From the NCBI RefSeq assembly GCF_000767465.1, contig NZ_CP009291.1, forward strand, positions 3,142,501-3,206,500: 64,000 nt of DNA. Direction: 5' to 3'. Under the pieces are notes generated by a model. The model was not told where the DNA came from, made no database searches, and saw only the letters and a program-made list of their open reading frames with translations. Source of the DNA: Novosphingobium pentaromativorans US6-1. Lineage in GTDB: Bacteria; Pseudomonadota; Alphaproteobacteria; Sphingomonadales; Sphingomonadaceae. Every line of letters begins with the position of its first letter. Within the stretch, counting starts at the first letter, position 1. The position numbers and the translations under genes are program-made. Below, in pieces: positions 1-8,084 of the stretch.

Positions 1-512
1 GCTTTCAAATAGTCGTGGAAGTCGAAATTCTCGCCCTCGAAGCACGCAGCCCATGCCGGCGGCAGGTAGAGCAGCACGACGTCGAACTCCGTCCGCAATC
101 CCCGCAGCAGTGCGAGCGACTGAAACAGGTCGCGCGCAAGCTCGACCTTTGCGCCAGCGCTCGCGTGCGCGTCGAGCGAATCCGGAAGCGCAATCGTCGT
201 GCGGTCTGTGGGCCGGACCAGCGGCGTGCGAAACACCTGCTGGAAACCGGGATAGTCGGGATAATAGTTGGTCGCTTGCCGCGCCCTTGCCGTGGTGCCC
301 AGTTCGTTGATCAAGCGTCCGACCTGCGCTATGTCGCGCTGCCGGGCGACGACGGCCAATCGTACCCGGCCGGGAATGTTGAGCTTGAGGCTGAACGGGC
401 CATGCGCGATGAGCCCGGCTAATGGATGCTTGTGCGTTCGCCCACCGGCGAAGATCAGGTCAGGTTCCGGCAGCCGCGAATAGCCTGCCAAGCGGCTTTC
501 GAGCGCCGTCAT
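1..512 (-). CDS. Short prokaryotic Argonaute (pAgo), partial, C-terminus beyond window
   Basis: About 170 codons are visible, starting at an ATG whose ATGA overlaps the stop of the Sir2-APAZ gene; the frame stays open to the window edge. The N-terminus reads MTALESRLAGYSRLPEPDLI, followed by FAGGRTHKHPLAGL and HGPFSLKL, the pattern with which short (MID-PIWI only) Argonautes begin. A later segment, TEFDVVLLYLPPAW, fits a MID domain beta strand. The missing part should hold the rest of MID and an inactive PIWI domain. In known SPARSA pairs the pAgo loads a guide RNA, recognises invader DNA and activates the partner NADase. The assignment rests on the N-terminal motif plus the neighbour; the PIWI catalytic residues cannot be checked here. 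Confidence 0.82.
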   Translation of the reverse strand, partial: MTALESRLAGYSRLPEPDLIFAGGRTHKHPLAGLIAHGPFSLKLNIPGRVRLAVVARQRDIAQVGRLINELGTTARARQATNYYPDYPGFQQVFRTPLVRPTDRTTIALPDSLDAHASAGAKVELARDLFQSLALLRGLRTEFDVVLLYLPPAWAACFEGENFDFHDYLK

Positions 513-2272
513 CCTACGTGGCCCATCGAGAAGCCCGTTCGGCTGCCGAAGGTGAAGCTGGGATTGGCATCCGCCTCCAAGTCCTCAAACGCCGAGAATT
601 CGACGACCGCGCCTCGCTTCGCCGTGCCGGCGAGCACTTGAATCCACGCGGTTAGAATACCGTCAAACTTCGCGTTCAAGCGATCCTTGCGGCGCTCGTC
701 AAGAAACTCGCGTGCCGCGTTCCTTGCGCGAGGCGGCCAAATCCAGATGTGGGGATCGACCAGCAGCCAGGTGGCGCCGTTCTTCTGGGTGATCGAAACG
801 CGGACCGCCTCCGCCCAGAATACCTTCGCCGGCGTGGGATGCTCGTCATCGACCGGCGCGAAGACGCCTGTGACTTGCCCGGTCAGCTTGCCGATCGCAG
901 ATGAGAGCGGCTGCAACGGACTCAGATCCTGCGCATGTGCGTCGGCGATCAGAATCGGTGAATTGCCGCGCCGGCGGATGAGCAATGGACGGTCTCGCGC
1001 GAGCGCGGTCGCGATCCCTTCCTCGACGAAACCCTTGAGAGGAAGCGCATCGCCTGCGATCAGATCGGAAGGGATATCCACGCCCTCGATCTTCGCGGCA
1101 TGGCGCTTGAAAGCCTTCGCGATCGTGTCGGGCTCGCCCCAGCAGAGGATGTTCGGCGCCTTGGTGACCAGGATCCTGCTCTCGGCTTCCGACTGGATAG
1201 TGCGTAACGATGGCCAATCGATATCCTCGCGCGGCCGCACCATGAGCGCCCGGCTCGGCAGGGCCGCGATCGGAAGCGCATTCAGACGAAGCAACGGCGG
1301 GGCCGTCCCGGGAGAGGGCACGGCGATGCTGACGGCAGCCGGGAGTGACTTACGGACCTTGGCCTCGAGATCGGACGGCCGTGAGGGCAGGTTTCGCCAC
1401 ATACGCAGCATCAACGCATCAAAGGTGTCGACTTCGACATAGGCGGCGCGCACGCCTGCGGAGACGGCCGCCTCGATTAGTTCGCTAACGGCTGGCAGGA
1501 CAGGCGCGCCGCGCATCCCCGTCCAGAAGAGGCCATGAGGGAAAGGGTTGGGCCGCCCGAGCGCCTGCCGAAACAGGCTCATCACGCTCTCGTCCCTGCC
1601 GCTGTAGCCGGCGACGATGAAGCCGAACCGACCTGCGGACGTCAGCATGCACCCGGCGAGCGCCCCATCCTGCTGCGCAAGATCGGCGGAAAGGTTCTTG
1701 ACGCTGTCGTAGCGAAAGTCGCCGTGAAGCTTGCAGTAGATTGGCCATTCCTCATTAGCAAAGGCTTGGTTGGCCGCCGTTGGGCCTTCAAGGTGGAAAG
1801 CGCTGATCGACCGGCCGCTTACCTCGGCGACCGCGCGCTCCACCACGCTGTCGAAGTTCGTCGTGAACATCATGCGCGTCAGCCCACTTGCCAGCAGGGC
1901 GCCCGTGACCCGGTTGCCGGCGGTCAGCCTAACCTTGTCCTCGGCGAGGATGCCCCGAAGATAGGCGCGCTGGCGTTCGCGATCGGTACCGAAGATCTTC
2001 TCGAAGTAAGTGGTATATTCGTCGTCGGCCCACAATTTCGGAAAACCACGCGAATCCATGAAGGCTTGGATACGCGTCTTCACGGCTGGCAGCTGCATAT
2101 CCTGCCTGCTCACATCCTGGTTCTCTTCGCGGCAATAATAGCGCCGCTTCAAGTCCCATATGATGTCCGTAGCTGTCGGAAGGCCAGACATTCGCGACGC
2201 ACCCGCGCCGAGAAACCAGCAAAAGCCTTGGGGCCGCGCTACGAAATGGTCTGTGAGTTCCCCCAGATTCAT
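509..2272 (-). CDS. Sir2-APAZ NADase effector subunit (SPARSA type)
   Basis: 587 residues from ATG 2272, preceded by AAAGG five bases upstream; an in-frame GTG at 2311 is possible but has no ribosome site. N-terminal SIR2-like domain (about residues 10-250): FLGAGASRMSGLPTATDII is the NAD-binding loop, then TNFDSVVERA, a CKLHGDF motif and VAGYSGRDESVM. The C-terminal part (about 330-587) matches APAZ (analogue of PAZ), with a conserved end region WLLVDPHIWIWPP followed by REFLDERRKDRLNAKFDGIL. In this family the Sir2 domain hydrolyses NAD+ when the partner pAgo senses invading nucleic acid, which starves the cell and stops plasmid or phage spread. Overlap by ATGA with the pAgo gene implies translational coupling and complex formation. 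Confidence 0.85.
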   Translation of the reverse strand: MNLGELTDHFVARPQGFCWFLGAGASRMSGLPTATDIIWDLKRRYYCREENQDVSRQDMQLPAVKTRIQAFMDSRGFPKLWADDEYTTYFEKIFGTDRERQRAYLRGILAEDKVRLTAGNRVTGALLASGLTRMMFTTNFDSVVERAVAEVSGRSISAFHLEGPTAANQAFANEEWPIYCKLHGDFRYDSVKNLSADLAQQDGALAGCMLTSAGRFGFIVAGYSGRDESVMSLFRQALGRPNPFPHGLFWTGMRGAPVLPAVSELIEAAVSAGVRAAYVEVDTFDALMLRMWRNLPSRPSDLEAKVRKSLPAAVSIAVPSPGTAPPLLRLNALPIAALPSRALMVRPREDIDWPSLRTIQSEAESRILVTKAPNILCWGEPDTIAKAFKRHAAKIEGVDIPSDLIAGDALPLKGFVEEGIATALARDRPLLIRRRGNSPILIADAHAQDLSPLQPLSSAIGKLTGQVTGVFAPVDDEHPTPAKVFWAEAVRVSITQKNGATWLLVDPHIWIWPPRARNAAREFLDERRKDRLNAKFDGILTAWIQVLAGTAKRGAVVEFSAFEDLEADANPSFTFGSRTGFSMGHVG

Positions 2273-2449
2273 CCGGCCTTTGTGCAAAAGATGGTGCGAT
2301 AAATCCAGCACTGGTCACTGCCGAATGAACAGCCAAGAAGTGCTCGCCCCGCTGACCGTCCTTTTCTGTTTGCATGACTCGCCAGCTTTCCCCGACAGCC
2401 AAGTCGTCAGCTTCTCGGCGAACGCCCCCAGTTTGCTGGGGCAGGCGGC

Positions 2450-4060
2450 CTATAGGAAGCGGTAGGATCCGATTAGTTGCCAACCATGCTCACCATCGAC
2501 CTGGACCGGGTGATAGTCGCCGAAGTCCGCCAGGACCGAAGCGCTCGGATGCCGATACTTCGCCAGGGGATCCGAGCAGAAGAGACTCGCGACCGGCTCG
2601 ACCAAGCCTGCAAAACCTGCCTTCCAGTTAGCCTTGGAACCATGGTGCATAACCTGGAAGATAGCGCCACGCATCATGCGATCCCCGACATGGTAGAAGC
2701 GCTCGAAATCGTTGATCTGCTTTTGGGTGTGGAGGAAGCCATCACCTGTTAGCATCTGGCCGAAGCGGTCTGTGTGGATACAGAAGCGCGGCACCTCTCC
2801 GACGCTTGGGCCCATGCGATGCCGGGGAATTGTCACCGCCGCTCTGCGCAACTCGACCTGACCGATCGGCCCCGCATAGAGAAAAAGCGAAATCTCGTTG
2901 CGCCGCCGCGCTGAAATCTTCTTTGCCCCTCGCGATTTGAACGTCGTGTCGTAAAGCTCGGTGAGCCTTTCGAGAGCCATCTCGCGGTCTGCCTCTTTGG
3001 CAGCGCGAGTCAGCTGGCGGGCCAGCGGGCGGGCTGCATCTTTAAACGCTGTGGACGCTAGCGCCTCGAGCCGGGAATCATTGTAGGGCACGAATTCCCA
3101 AGCCTGAGCGACAAGAATATAGCCGCCACGATGGAGGACTCGTACCCTCGAATCGGAAAGGCCCTCGTCCGCCGCCACACCATCATCTTGATTTTCACCG
3201 TCCGGCGCATGGTCCTTTATAACCACGGGTAGGAAGACCCCCGGCTCCTCGCCCCGGACCGGCGCATCGGGCGGGATCGCCGGTGGCAACGCCGCTCCGC
3301 CGTCGCCGCTCGGCGGCACGAGGAGAATTTTCTCAATGCGCCCCTCGGCGCGCGCCAGCAGAAACGCCGTCGGCGCCGTCAGGAAAGCGAGCAGGTCCGA
3401 CCCGACCGCCGCCTCTTCGGACAAGGCCACGATCAGCCGTTCCCACGGCGTCAGATGGGGAAGGAGCAGGATACCGACGCGGAAGGTCGCGAGCAGATCA
3501 AGCATCCCGCTCAGATGATCCTCATCGAAATGCGATAGGGTGACGAGATCGAGCCGATCCGTCTCCACGTCGCGCCGAAGCTGGGCGATCTCGTCGCGCA
3601 CATGCTGGCTGCGGGCCGTAATTCGCGACCCCATGTCGGTGCCGCAATCATAGACCCATCGGAACGCAGGCAGTCCGGGCCGTGAAAAATGTCCAGAGCA
3701 GAACAGGCCTTGGCCGACGGGGTGGAACTGGTAGCCGAAGTCGAGCTCCTCCCTTTGAACGCCGTGCGGGCCGGACATAATGGTGGCCCAGCGATGTTCG
3801 CCCCAATCGCCGTTCCACGCATCCAGGAAATAACGGCACGCGGCTAGGTCGGCGGGCGGATAATCGGCGTCGCTCGCCCCTGCCGCGTTGCGCGCGATCG
3901 CGGAGATCACGTTGTGATGGACGGTGCGATGGGGAAACGAGAAATAGGCGATGATGCGCTGCTGATTCATCTTCAGCAGTTTGCGGTGTTTCAGGAGGCC
4001 TTTGACAAGGCAGATCTCCTCATCTTCCAGCGGCACCTGGTCGCGCGACATAATCGTCAT
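2450..4060 (-). CDS. HTH plus ComEC-like metallo-beta-lactamase-fold hydrolase, defence-associated
   Basis: 536 residues from ATG 4060. The first ~60 residues carry a helix-turn-helix-like stretch (MNQQRIIAYFSFPHRTVHHN) found at the N-terminus of several conflict proteins. A metallo-beta-lactamase fold follows: TLSHFDEDHLSGM supplies the HxDxDH metal motif (about residue 190), QMLTGDG gives the middle Asp, and VMHHGSKANW the late His pair, as in ComEC/Rec2-type hydrolases. Substrate unknown. It lies 177 bp upstream of the Sir2-APAZ start and on the same strand, so co-transcription is plausible. MBL hydrolases paired with a trypsin-like protease are known from conflict systems (AVAST type 1, from memory). 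An IS200-like element now sits immediately upstream and may have replaced the promoter. Confidence 0.75.
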   Translation of the reverse strand: MTIMSRDQVPLEDEEICLVKGLLKHRKLLKMNQQRIIAYFSFPHRTVHHNVISAIARNAAGASDADYPPADLAACRYFLDAWNGDWGEHRWATIMSGPHGVQREELDFGYQFHPVGQGLFCSGHFSRPGLPAFRWVYDCGTDMGSRITARSQHVRDEIAQLRRDVETDRLDLVTLSHFDEDHLSGMLDLLATFRVGILLLPHLTPWERLIVALSEEAAVGSDLLAFLTAPTAFLLARAEGRIEKILLVPPSGDGGAALPPAIPPDAPVRGEEPGVFLPVVIKDHAPDGENQDDGVAADEGLSDSRVRVLHRGGYILVAQAWEFVPYNDSRLEALASTAFKDAARPLARQLTRAAKEADREMALERLTELYDTTFKSRGAKKISARRRNEISLFLYAGPIGQVELRRAAVTIPRHRMGPSVGEVPRFCIHTDRFGQMLTGDGFLHTQKQINDFERFYHVGDRMMRGAIFQVMHHGSKANWKAGFAGLVEPVASLFCSDPLAKYRHPSASVLADFGDYHPVQVDGEHGWQLIGSYRFL

Positions 4061-4136
4061 AACGTTGATTGTCCCACCTTTGGTTTCAAACCCCCGGCTT
4101 TAGCCGGGAAGGGCTTCAGCCTTGGACTCGGCCAAT

Positions 4137-4203
4137 AGCTGGTATCCTCGGAAAAGTGAGACCGCCAAAGGCGCAACGTCTCACTTTTCCGAGGATACCA
4201 GCT
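4137..4203. repeat. Perfect 26-bp inverted repeat just before tnpA
   Basis: The arms at 4137-4162 (AGCTGGTATCCTCGGAAAAG...) and 4178-4203 are exact reverse complements around a 15-nt loop. The right arm ends directly at the first tnpA codons. IS200 elements carry a 5' stem-loop that hides the tnpA start or stops read-through; this one is longer and more perfect than I would expect, so it may serve this role or be a recent duplication. Confidence 0.9.
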
Positions 4204-4650
4204 CTGGCGTACCGTAACGGCAGTCACACCCTTTTCCATCATCGGTATCACCTCGTGTGGACTCCGAAGTACCGCTACAAGGTGCTGTTCGGAGAGGTTC
4301 GGATACGCGTGCGGGATATCATCCGCCAGGTCTGTTCCGAGATGGGCGTGAACATCGTCAGCGGAGCTTTGTCGCGTGATCATGTGCATCTGTTTGTCGA
4401 GATCCCTCCGCACATCTCGGTCAGCAAATTCATGCAGAACGCCAAAGGGCGTTCGTCGCGGCGGATACAACAGGAATTCGAGCACATACGGAAGCGTTAC
4501 TGGGGGCAGCGCTTCTGGGCGAGAGGTTACTTCTCGACTACATCAGGCAACATTACGGACGACGTGATCACCGCCTATCTGGAGCGCCATACAGCCCCCC
4601 ATGGACAGGCTTCAGCCTCTCGGCCCGATCCTACCGGCATCCGCCGGTAG
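4204..4650 (+). CDS. tnpA: IS200-type TnpA, Y1 HUH single-strand transposase
   Basis: About 148 residues. It begins with AYRNGSHTLFHHRYHLVWTP, the canonical IS200/IS605 TnpA N-terminus, and contains SRDHVHLFV (HUH metal motif), PPHISVSKFMQNAKG, and WARGYFSTTSG near the C-terminus, where the nucleophilic Tyr lies. TnpA cuts and joins single-stranded DNA at hairpin ends. The start is uncertain: the frame extends up to an ATG at 4069, but conserved homology starts near a CTG at 4204, so I placed the start there. No TnpB accompanies it. The C-terminal tail after YLERH runs into right-end hairpin sequence, so the last ~20 residues are probably not native. Confidence 0.85.
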   Translation: MAYRNGSHTLFHHRYHLVWTPKYRYKVLFGEVRIRVRDIIRQVCSEMGVNIVSGALSRDHVHLFVEIPPHISVSKFMQNAKGRSSRRIQQEFEHIRKRYWGQRFWARGYFSTTSGNITDDVITAYLERHTAPHGQASASRPDPTGIRR

Positions 4651-4707
4651 TCCTTCAGCCGGGAACGCAGAGCGAGCGGCAGGCCAACGTCATTCCGCGA
4701 CCCATTT

Positions 4708-5172
4708 CTAAAGAACGCCGATAGAGATCGCAAGCTGGCGGGCCTCCTTTGAACCGCCCTTGTGAACGATGCCGACCACCCCGTCGTGCCCATCCACGAT
4801 CGGGCCACCCGAGATTCCCTGCGCGAGTTCCTGGCTAACCTCGACCAGATGGACGCCGCTCTTGACCGGGAGGGAGGTGACCGAGCCGCCGCGCACATTC
4901 ATCTTGTCACCGGGGCCAAAGCCGGGATAGCCGAACGCCGTCACGGCGGCGCCGACAGCCACCGACTGGGCGGCGGCCTCAAGCTCGAAATAGTCGCTCG
5001 CGGGAATCGCATGGTCGAGCACGGCGAGATCGCGATGGGGACATCGCTTCGCGACCGTCACCTCGAAGCGGTTCGAAGGCTTGGACGGGTGATAGACGGT
5101 GAAGTCGCTCACACCCTCGACGCAATGTGAGGCCGTCACCAGTCCAATATCCTTCAGGAAGAAGGCGGTGGG
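4708..5172 (-). pseudogene. Truncated trypsin-like serine protease
   Basis: About 150 residues of a trypsin-2-type domain: VTASHCVEG (catalytic His), HRDLAVLD (Asp) and GISGGPIVDG (Ser with oxyanion glycines), in the right order and spacing, so the catalytic triad is complete. The 5' end is lost. The reading frame opens only at a TTG at 5175 directly after a stop, and the upstream sequence in another frame is IS91-type transposase, so the N-terminal strand is cut at the junction. The 3' end stops about 30 bp from the IS200 right end. It points the same way as the MBL and Sir2-APAZ genes and was probably part of one defence operon. Function of the remnant is doubtful. Confidence 0.7.
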
Positions 5173-5257
5173 CAAGGCTCAGGTGTCCATTCTGGGCCGC
5201 GCGATATCCGGAGCCGGCAGCGCGGAAGATATCGGCGACCTCGAGGCCGGAGCGCAC
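5172..5257 (-). pseudogene. IS91-family transposase, N-terminal fragment
   Basis: From a GTG at 5257 the frame reads RSGLEVADIFRAAGSGYRAA then QNGHLSLA, matching the conserved N-terminus of IS91 transposases (LEVADIFR...GHLSLAQ). It then fuses into protease sequence and loses homology. About 29 of roughly 400 residues remain. Confidence 0.7.
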
Positions 5258-5261
5258 CGGC

Positions 5262-6167
5262 TCAGCCGGGTGGGGTCTTTCCTTCGATCAGTGCCGTGAG
5301 CCGGTCGAGCGGGCTCGCCACGGCCTGGATCGTTCGGGTCGAGACCTTGGTGTAGATCGCGGTGGTGTCGATCTTGGCGTGTCCCAGCAGAACCTGGATC
5401 ACGCGGATATCGACGTCCTGCTCGAGCAGGTGGGTGGCGAAGCTGTGGCGCAGCGTGTGCGGGCCGACACGTTTGCGGATCCCGGCGACTTCGGCCGCTT
5501 CCTGGACCGCGCGATGCAGCTGCCGGGTCGAGATGGGATCGGTGTAGCTGCGCCCCGGGAACAGCCAGCCATGGGGGAACATGACCCCGCGCCTCTTGCC
5601 CTCGCGCCACCACATCCGGAGCAGTTCCAGAAGTTGCGGCGAGAGCATCGCATTGCGGTCCCTGCCGCCCTTGCCCTGTTCGACGCGGATCAGCATGCGC
5701 GTGCTGTCGATGTCGTCGACCTTGAGATGCGCGACCTCGGACACGCGTAGGCCCGCACCATAGGCGACGCCGAGCGCGGCCTTGTACTTGATACCCGGCG
5801 CCGCCTCGAGCAGCCGGGCGGCCTCCTCGACGCTCAGGACCTCGCGCATCTTGTGCGGTCGGCGCATCGCCACCAGGCCCCGTGCCAAATCACGCCGCCT
5901 GAGCGTCACCGTGTACAGGAAGCGCAACGCCGAAACCGCGCCATTGATGGTGCCCGCACTGGCGCCGCTCTCGTGCTGGTGGATCTGGAAATTGCGCAGA
6001 TCCTCCGCCGTCGCCATGTCGGGCGGACGACCGAGGTAGGCGGCAAAGCGCCGGACGTGGCGGATGTACTGTTCCTGCGTGCGCGGGAGCAGGCCCCGCA
6101 TCATCATGTCGTGCTGCATGCGCTGGCGCAGCGGCTTGGCGGGCGTGTCGGTGGAAATGGTAGCCAT
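5262..6167 (-). CDS. Tyrosine recombinase/integrase associated with IS91-type elements
   Basis: 301 residues, complete. N-terminal SAM-like core-binding domain (RTQEQYIRHVRRFAAYLGR, about residues 25-90), then the phage-integrase catalytic domain: GAGLRVSEV (Arg), KGGRDR (Lys), HTLRHSFATHLLE (HxxR), LLGHAKIDTTAIY (His and nucleophilic Tyr). All catalytic residues are present. In IS91-type elements of this layout the gene sits directly before the transposase, as here. Its role in movement is not established. It may still act on other sites although its partner is broken. Confidence 0.9.
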   Translation of the reverse strand: MATISTDTPAKPLRQRMQHDMMMRGLLPRTQEQYIRHVRRFAAYLGRPPDMATAEDLRNFQIHQHESGASAGTINGAVSALRFLYTVTLRRRDLARGLVAMRRPHKMREVLSVEEAARLLEAAPGIKYKAALGVAYGAGLRVSEVAHLKVDDIDSTRMLIRVEQGKGGRDRNAMLSPQLLELLRMWWREGKRRGVMFPHGWLFPGRSYTDPISTRQLHRAVQEAAEVAGIRKRVGPHTLRHSFATHLLEQDVDIRVIQVLLGHAKIDTTAIYTKVSTRTIQAVASPLDRLTALIEGKTPPG

Positions 6168-6593
6168 GGCAAGTTCCTCTCGGTTGAAGGAACTTGCAGG
6201 CTCAACGGCGAACTCGCCCCCCGCAAAGCCTCACATTATCGCGCTAGCCCGCCCCACGCGACCCTCCCGCGCAGCGGGTTCGTCCATGTCGGCGTTCGTT
6301 CATTACTCATCGTCCGGCCATGGAGGGATCGCAAGGCGACACCCTGCTCCGCAGCACAGACAATCTAACAGTAGTATAATGACCGAAATTCTGGCGCGGG
6401 CCGTGAGCCTCCCCGAACTCAAGGCGAAGCTGGTGCAAGCCTGCCGTCATCCAATTCACAGCTTTATTGAAGCAGCCAAAGCCCTAACCGTTGTTATTCA
6501 CCGGAGCGCGATATGAGGTTGGCGGAAGTGGCGTAAAGCACTGTTCTGAAGTAGGAAATTGGTTGTCGACACCATTCCTAATCAGGACAGAAA
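6168..6593. other. Junction between IS91-type remnant and IS1380
   Basis: Holds the promoter side of the recombinase gene, a 45-codon ORF (6379-6516) and the left end of the IS1380 element. No other gene seen. Confidence 0.6.
6379..6516 (+). pseudogene. Short ORF, probable gene start cut by IS1380
   Basis: 45 codons starting MTEILARAVSLPELKAKLVQ. The sequence looks helical and protein-like up to FIEAAKAL, then reads into what I take to be the IS1380 left end. It may be the N-terminus of a gene interrupted by the insertion. No clear ribosome site and no recognised family. Confidence 0.3.
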
Positions 6594-8040
6594 ATGCCAC
6601 AAGCCACACCCGCCAGCAGCGAGGTTAGCGCGCGCCGATTTTCGTTTCCAGCCATCGGGCGCAAGAAAGTGAGCGCGGCGTTCGACGGAGGCCGATTGAC
6701 CTCGGACGGCGGAGTTCTGCTACTGGCGCAGGCGGAGCGCGAGATGCGGATTTGCGCACAGCTCGCCGGCTGCATTGCCGATCCGCGCGCCCCCTCTCGG
6801 GTGATCCATGCACTGGACGACATCCTGCGGGCACGGGTCCTGGCGATCTGCTGCGGCTACGAAGATGCCGACGACCTTGATGCTCTGCGCGATGATCCCG
6901 GCTTCCGCCTGGCGCTGGGCAAGCTGCCGGGGGCGGGCGCGGGCCTTGCCAGCCAACCGACCATGAGCCGCTGGGAAAACGCGCCGTCCACGCGCGAACT
7001 GGCGCACATGATGCAGGTCATGATTGGCATCTACTGCGCCAGCTATCCCAAGCCGCCCAAGGCGGTGACGTTGGATGTTGATGACACCTGCGATGTCGTT
7101 CATGGCTACCAGCAGCTGTCGTTCTGGAATGGTCATCACGGCGAGCGCTGCTTCCTGCCGATCCATGTCTACGACACTGCGACCGGCCGGCCGGTCGCGA
7201 TGCTGCTGCGCACCGGCAAGACACCTTCGGGCGCGGAGGCCGCAGGGCATATTCGCCGCCTCGTCCGGCATATCCGTCGACACTGGCCGGAAACGCACAT
7301 CACCATCCGCGGCGATGGGCACTATGGCCGCCCCGAGGTCATGGCCTTCTGCGAGGCGGCCGGCGTCGACTATGTGTTTGGTCTGCCGACCAACGCTGCG
7401 TTGCGCGCCGATCCGGTAATCGTCGCGGCCGCCGATGCCTGTGCGGTCAAGCGCGCCGAAGAAGGCCGGGTAATCCTGCGCCACTATGCAGAGACCCACT
7501 ATGGCGCGAAAAGCTGGAAGTGCCAGCGCCGCGTCGCCGCCCGGATCGAGGCGAGCATGCTCGGCATGGACATCCGGTATGTCGTCACCTCCCTGGCAGG
7601 CGGCTCCGCCGAGCACATCTACGACACGCTCTACTGTGCTCGCGGCCAGGCCGAGAACCTCATCAAGATGCACAAGACCCAGCTTGCCAGCGACCGCACC
7701 TCGTGCCGCTCGGCCAATGCCAACCAGATGCGCCTCATCCTCCACACCGCCGCCTACTGGCTGATGTGGCGCATCCGACAAACCATCCCGAAAGCCGCGT
7801 CGCTGGCCACTGCAGAGTTCGCGACCTTGCGCCTGCGGCTCATAAAGGTCGCCGCCCGCGTCATCGAAACCGCCACGCGCATACGCGTCGCCTTCGCCTC
7901 AGCATGCCCTGACGCCAGCACGTTCCGCGCCGTCGCCGCCGGGGTCAGGCTCGCACCGACATAGCCAACGCGGCCGCGCCGCCGAGATGCCGATCCTGCC
8001 CTTCAACCCCGCAAACCTATCGAACACCCGCGGTGAAAAA
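6494..8040 (+). mobile_element. IS1380-family insertion sequence
   Basis: One intact transposase gene with about 100 bp of flank on each side. Candidate short inverted ends are TTATTCACCG (6494) and CGGTGAAAAA (8031-8040), which share TTCACCG; this is weak support and the true borders could differ by tens of bases. No target duplication was identified. Confidence 0.55.
6594..7964 (+). CDS. IS1380-family DDE transposase
   Basis: 456 residues, full length for the family. It starts MPQATPASSEVSARRFSFPA. DDE residues are visible in TLDVDDTCDVVHG (first Asp, about residue 161), IRGDGHYGRPEV (second Asp) and ARGQAENLIKMHK (Glu). FWNGHHGERCFLPIHVY is a typical IS1380 block. It catalyses cut-and-paste movement. 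The reading frame is intact, so the element is recent or active compared with the decayed elements around it. Confidence 0.92.
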   Translation: MPQATPASSEVSARRFSFPAIGRKKVSAAFDGGRLTSDGGVLLLAQAEREMRICAQLAGCIADPRAPSRVIHALDDILRARVLAICCGYEDADDLDALRDDPGFRLALGKLPGAGAGLASQPTMSRWENAPSTRELAHMMQVMIGIYCASYPKPPKAVTLDVDDTCDVVHGYQQLSFWNGHHGERCFLPIHVYDTATGRPVAMLLRTGKTPSGAEAAGHIRRLVRHIRRHWPETHITIRGDGHYGRPEVMAFCEAAGVDYVFGLPTNAALRADPVIVAAADACAVKRAEEGRVILRHYAETHYGAKSWKCQRRVAARIEASMLGMDIRYVVTSLAGGSAEHIYDTLYCARGQAENLIKMHKTQLASDRTSCRSANANQMRLILHTAAYWLMWRIRQTIPKAASLATAEFATLRLRLIKVAARVIETATRIRVAFASACPDASTFRAVAAGVRLAPT

Positions 8041-8084
8041 GACGCAGCGAACCGGCTCGCCCCCTTCACTCTGCAAGCCCAAAC

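Larger units (their letters stand above)
4085..4680 (+). mobile_element. IS200/IS605-type insertion sequence (tnpA only)
   Basis: A single tnpA gene is bracketed by subterminal hairpins as expected for single-stranded transposition: CCCGGC-TTTA-GCCGGG near 4093-4108 at the left end and CTACCGGC-ATCC-GCCGGTAG near 4633-4652 at the right end. No terminal inverted repeats or target duplication are expected in this family, so the exact borders (roughly 4085 and 4680) are estimates. It separates the MBL gene from the truncated protease gene. Confidence 0.7.
5172..6175 (-). mobile_element. Remnant of a two-gene IS91-type element
   Basis: A tyrosine recombinase of the kind that precedes IS91-family transposases is followed, two codons after its stop, by the first ~29 codons of an IS91 transposase that ends abruptly in protease sequence. 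Everything past that (zinc-binding and rolling-circle nuclease domains) is missing, so the element cannot move by itself. The left and right ends were not recognised. Confidence 0.7.

Noticed and set aside
6720..7781. 353-codon frame opposite the IS1380 transposase
   Set aside because: No recognisable protein features; plus-strand DDE motifs are clear.
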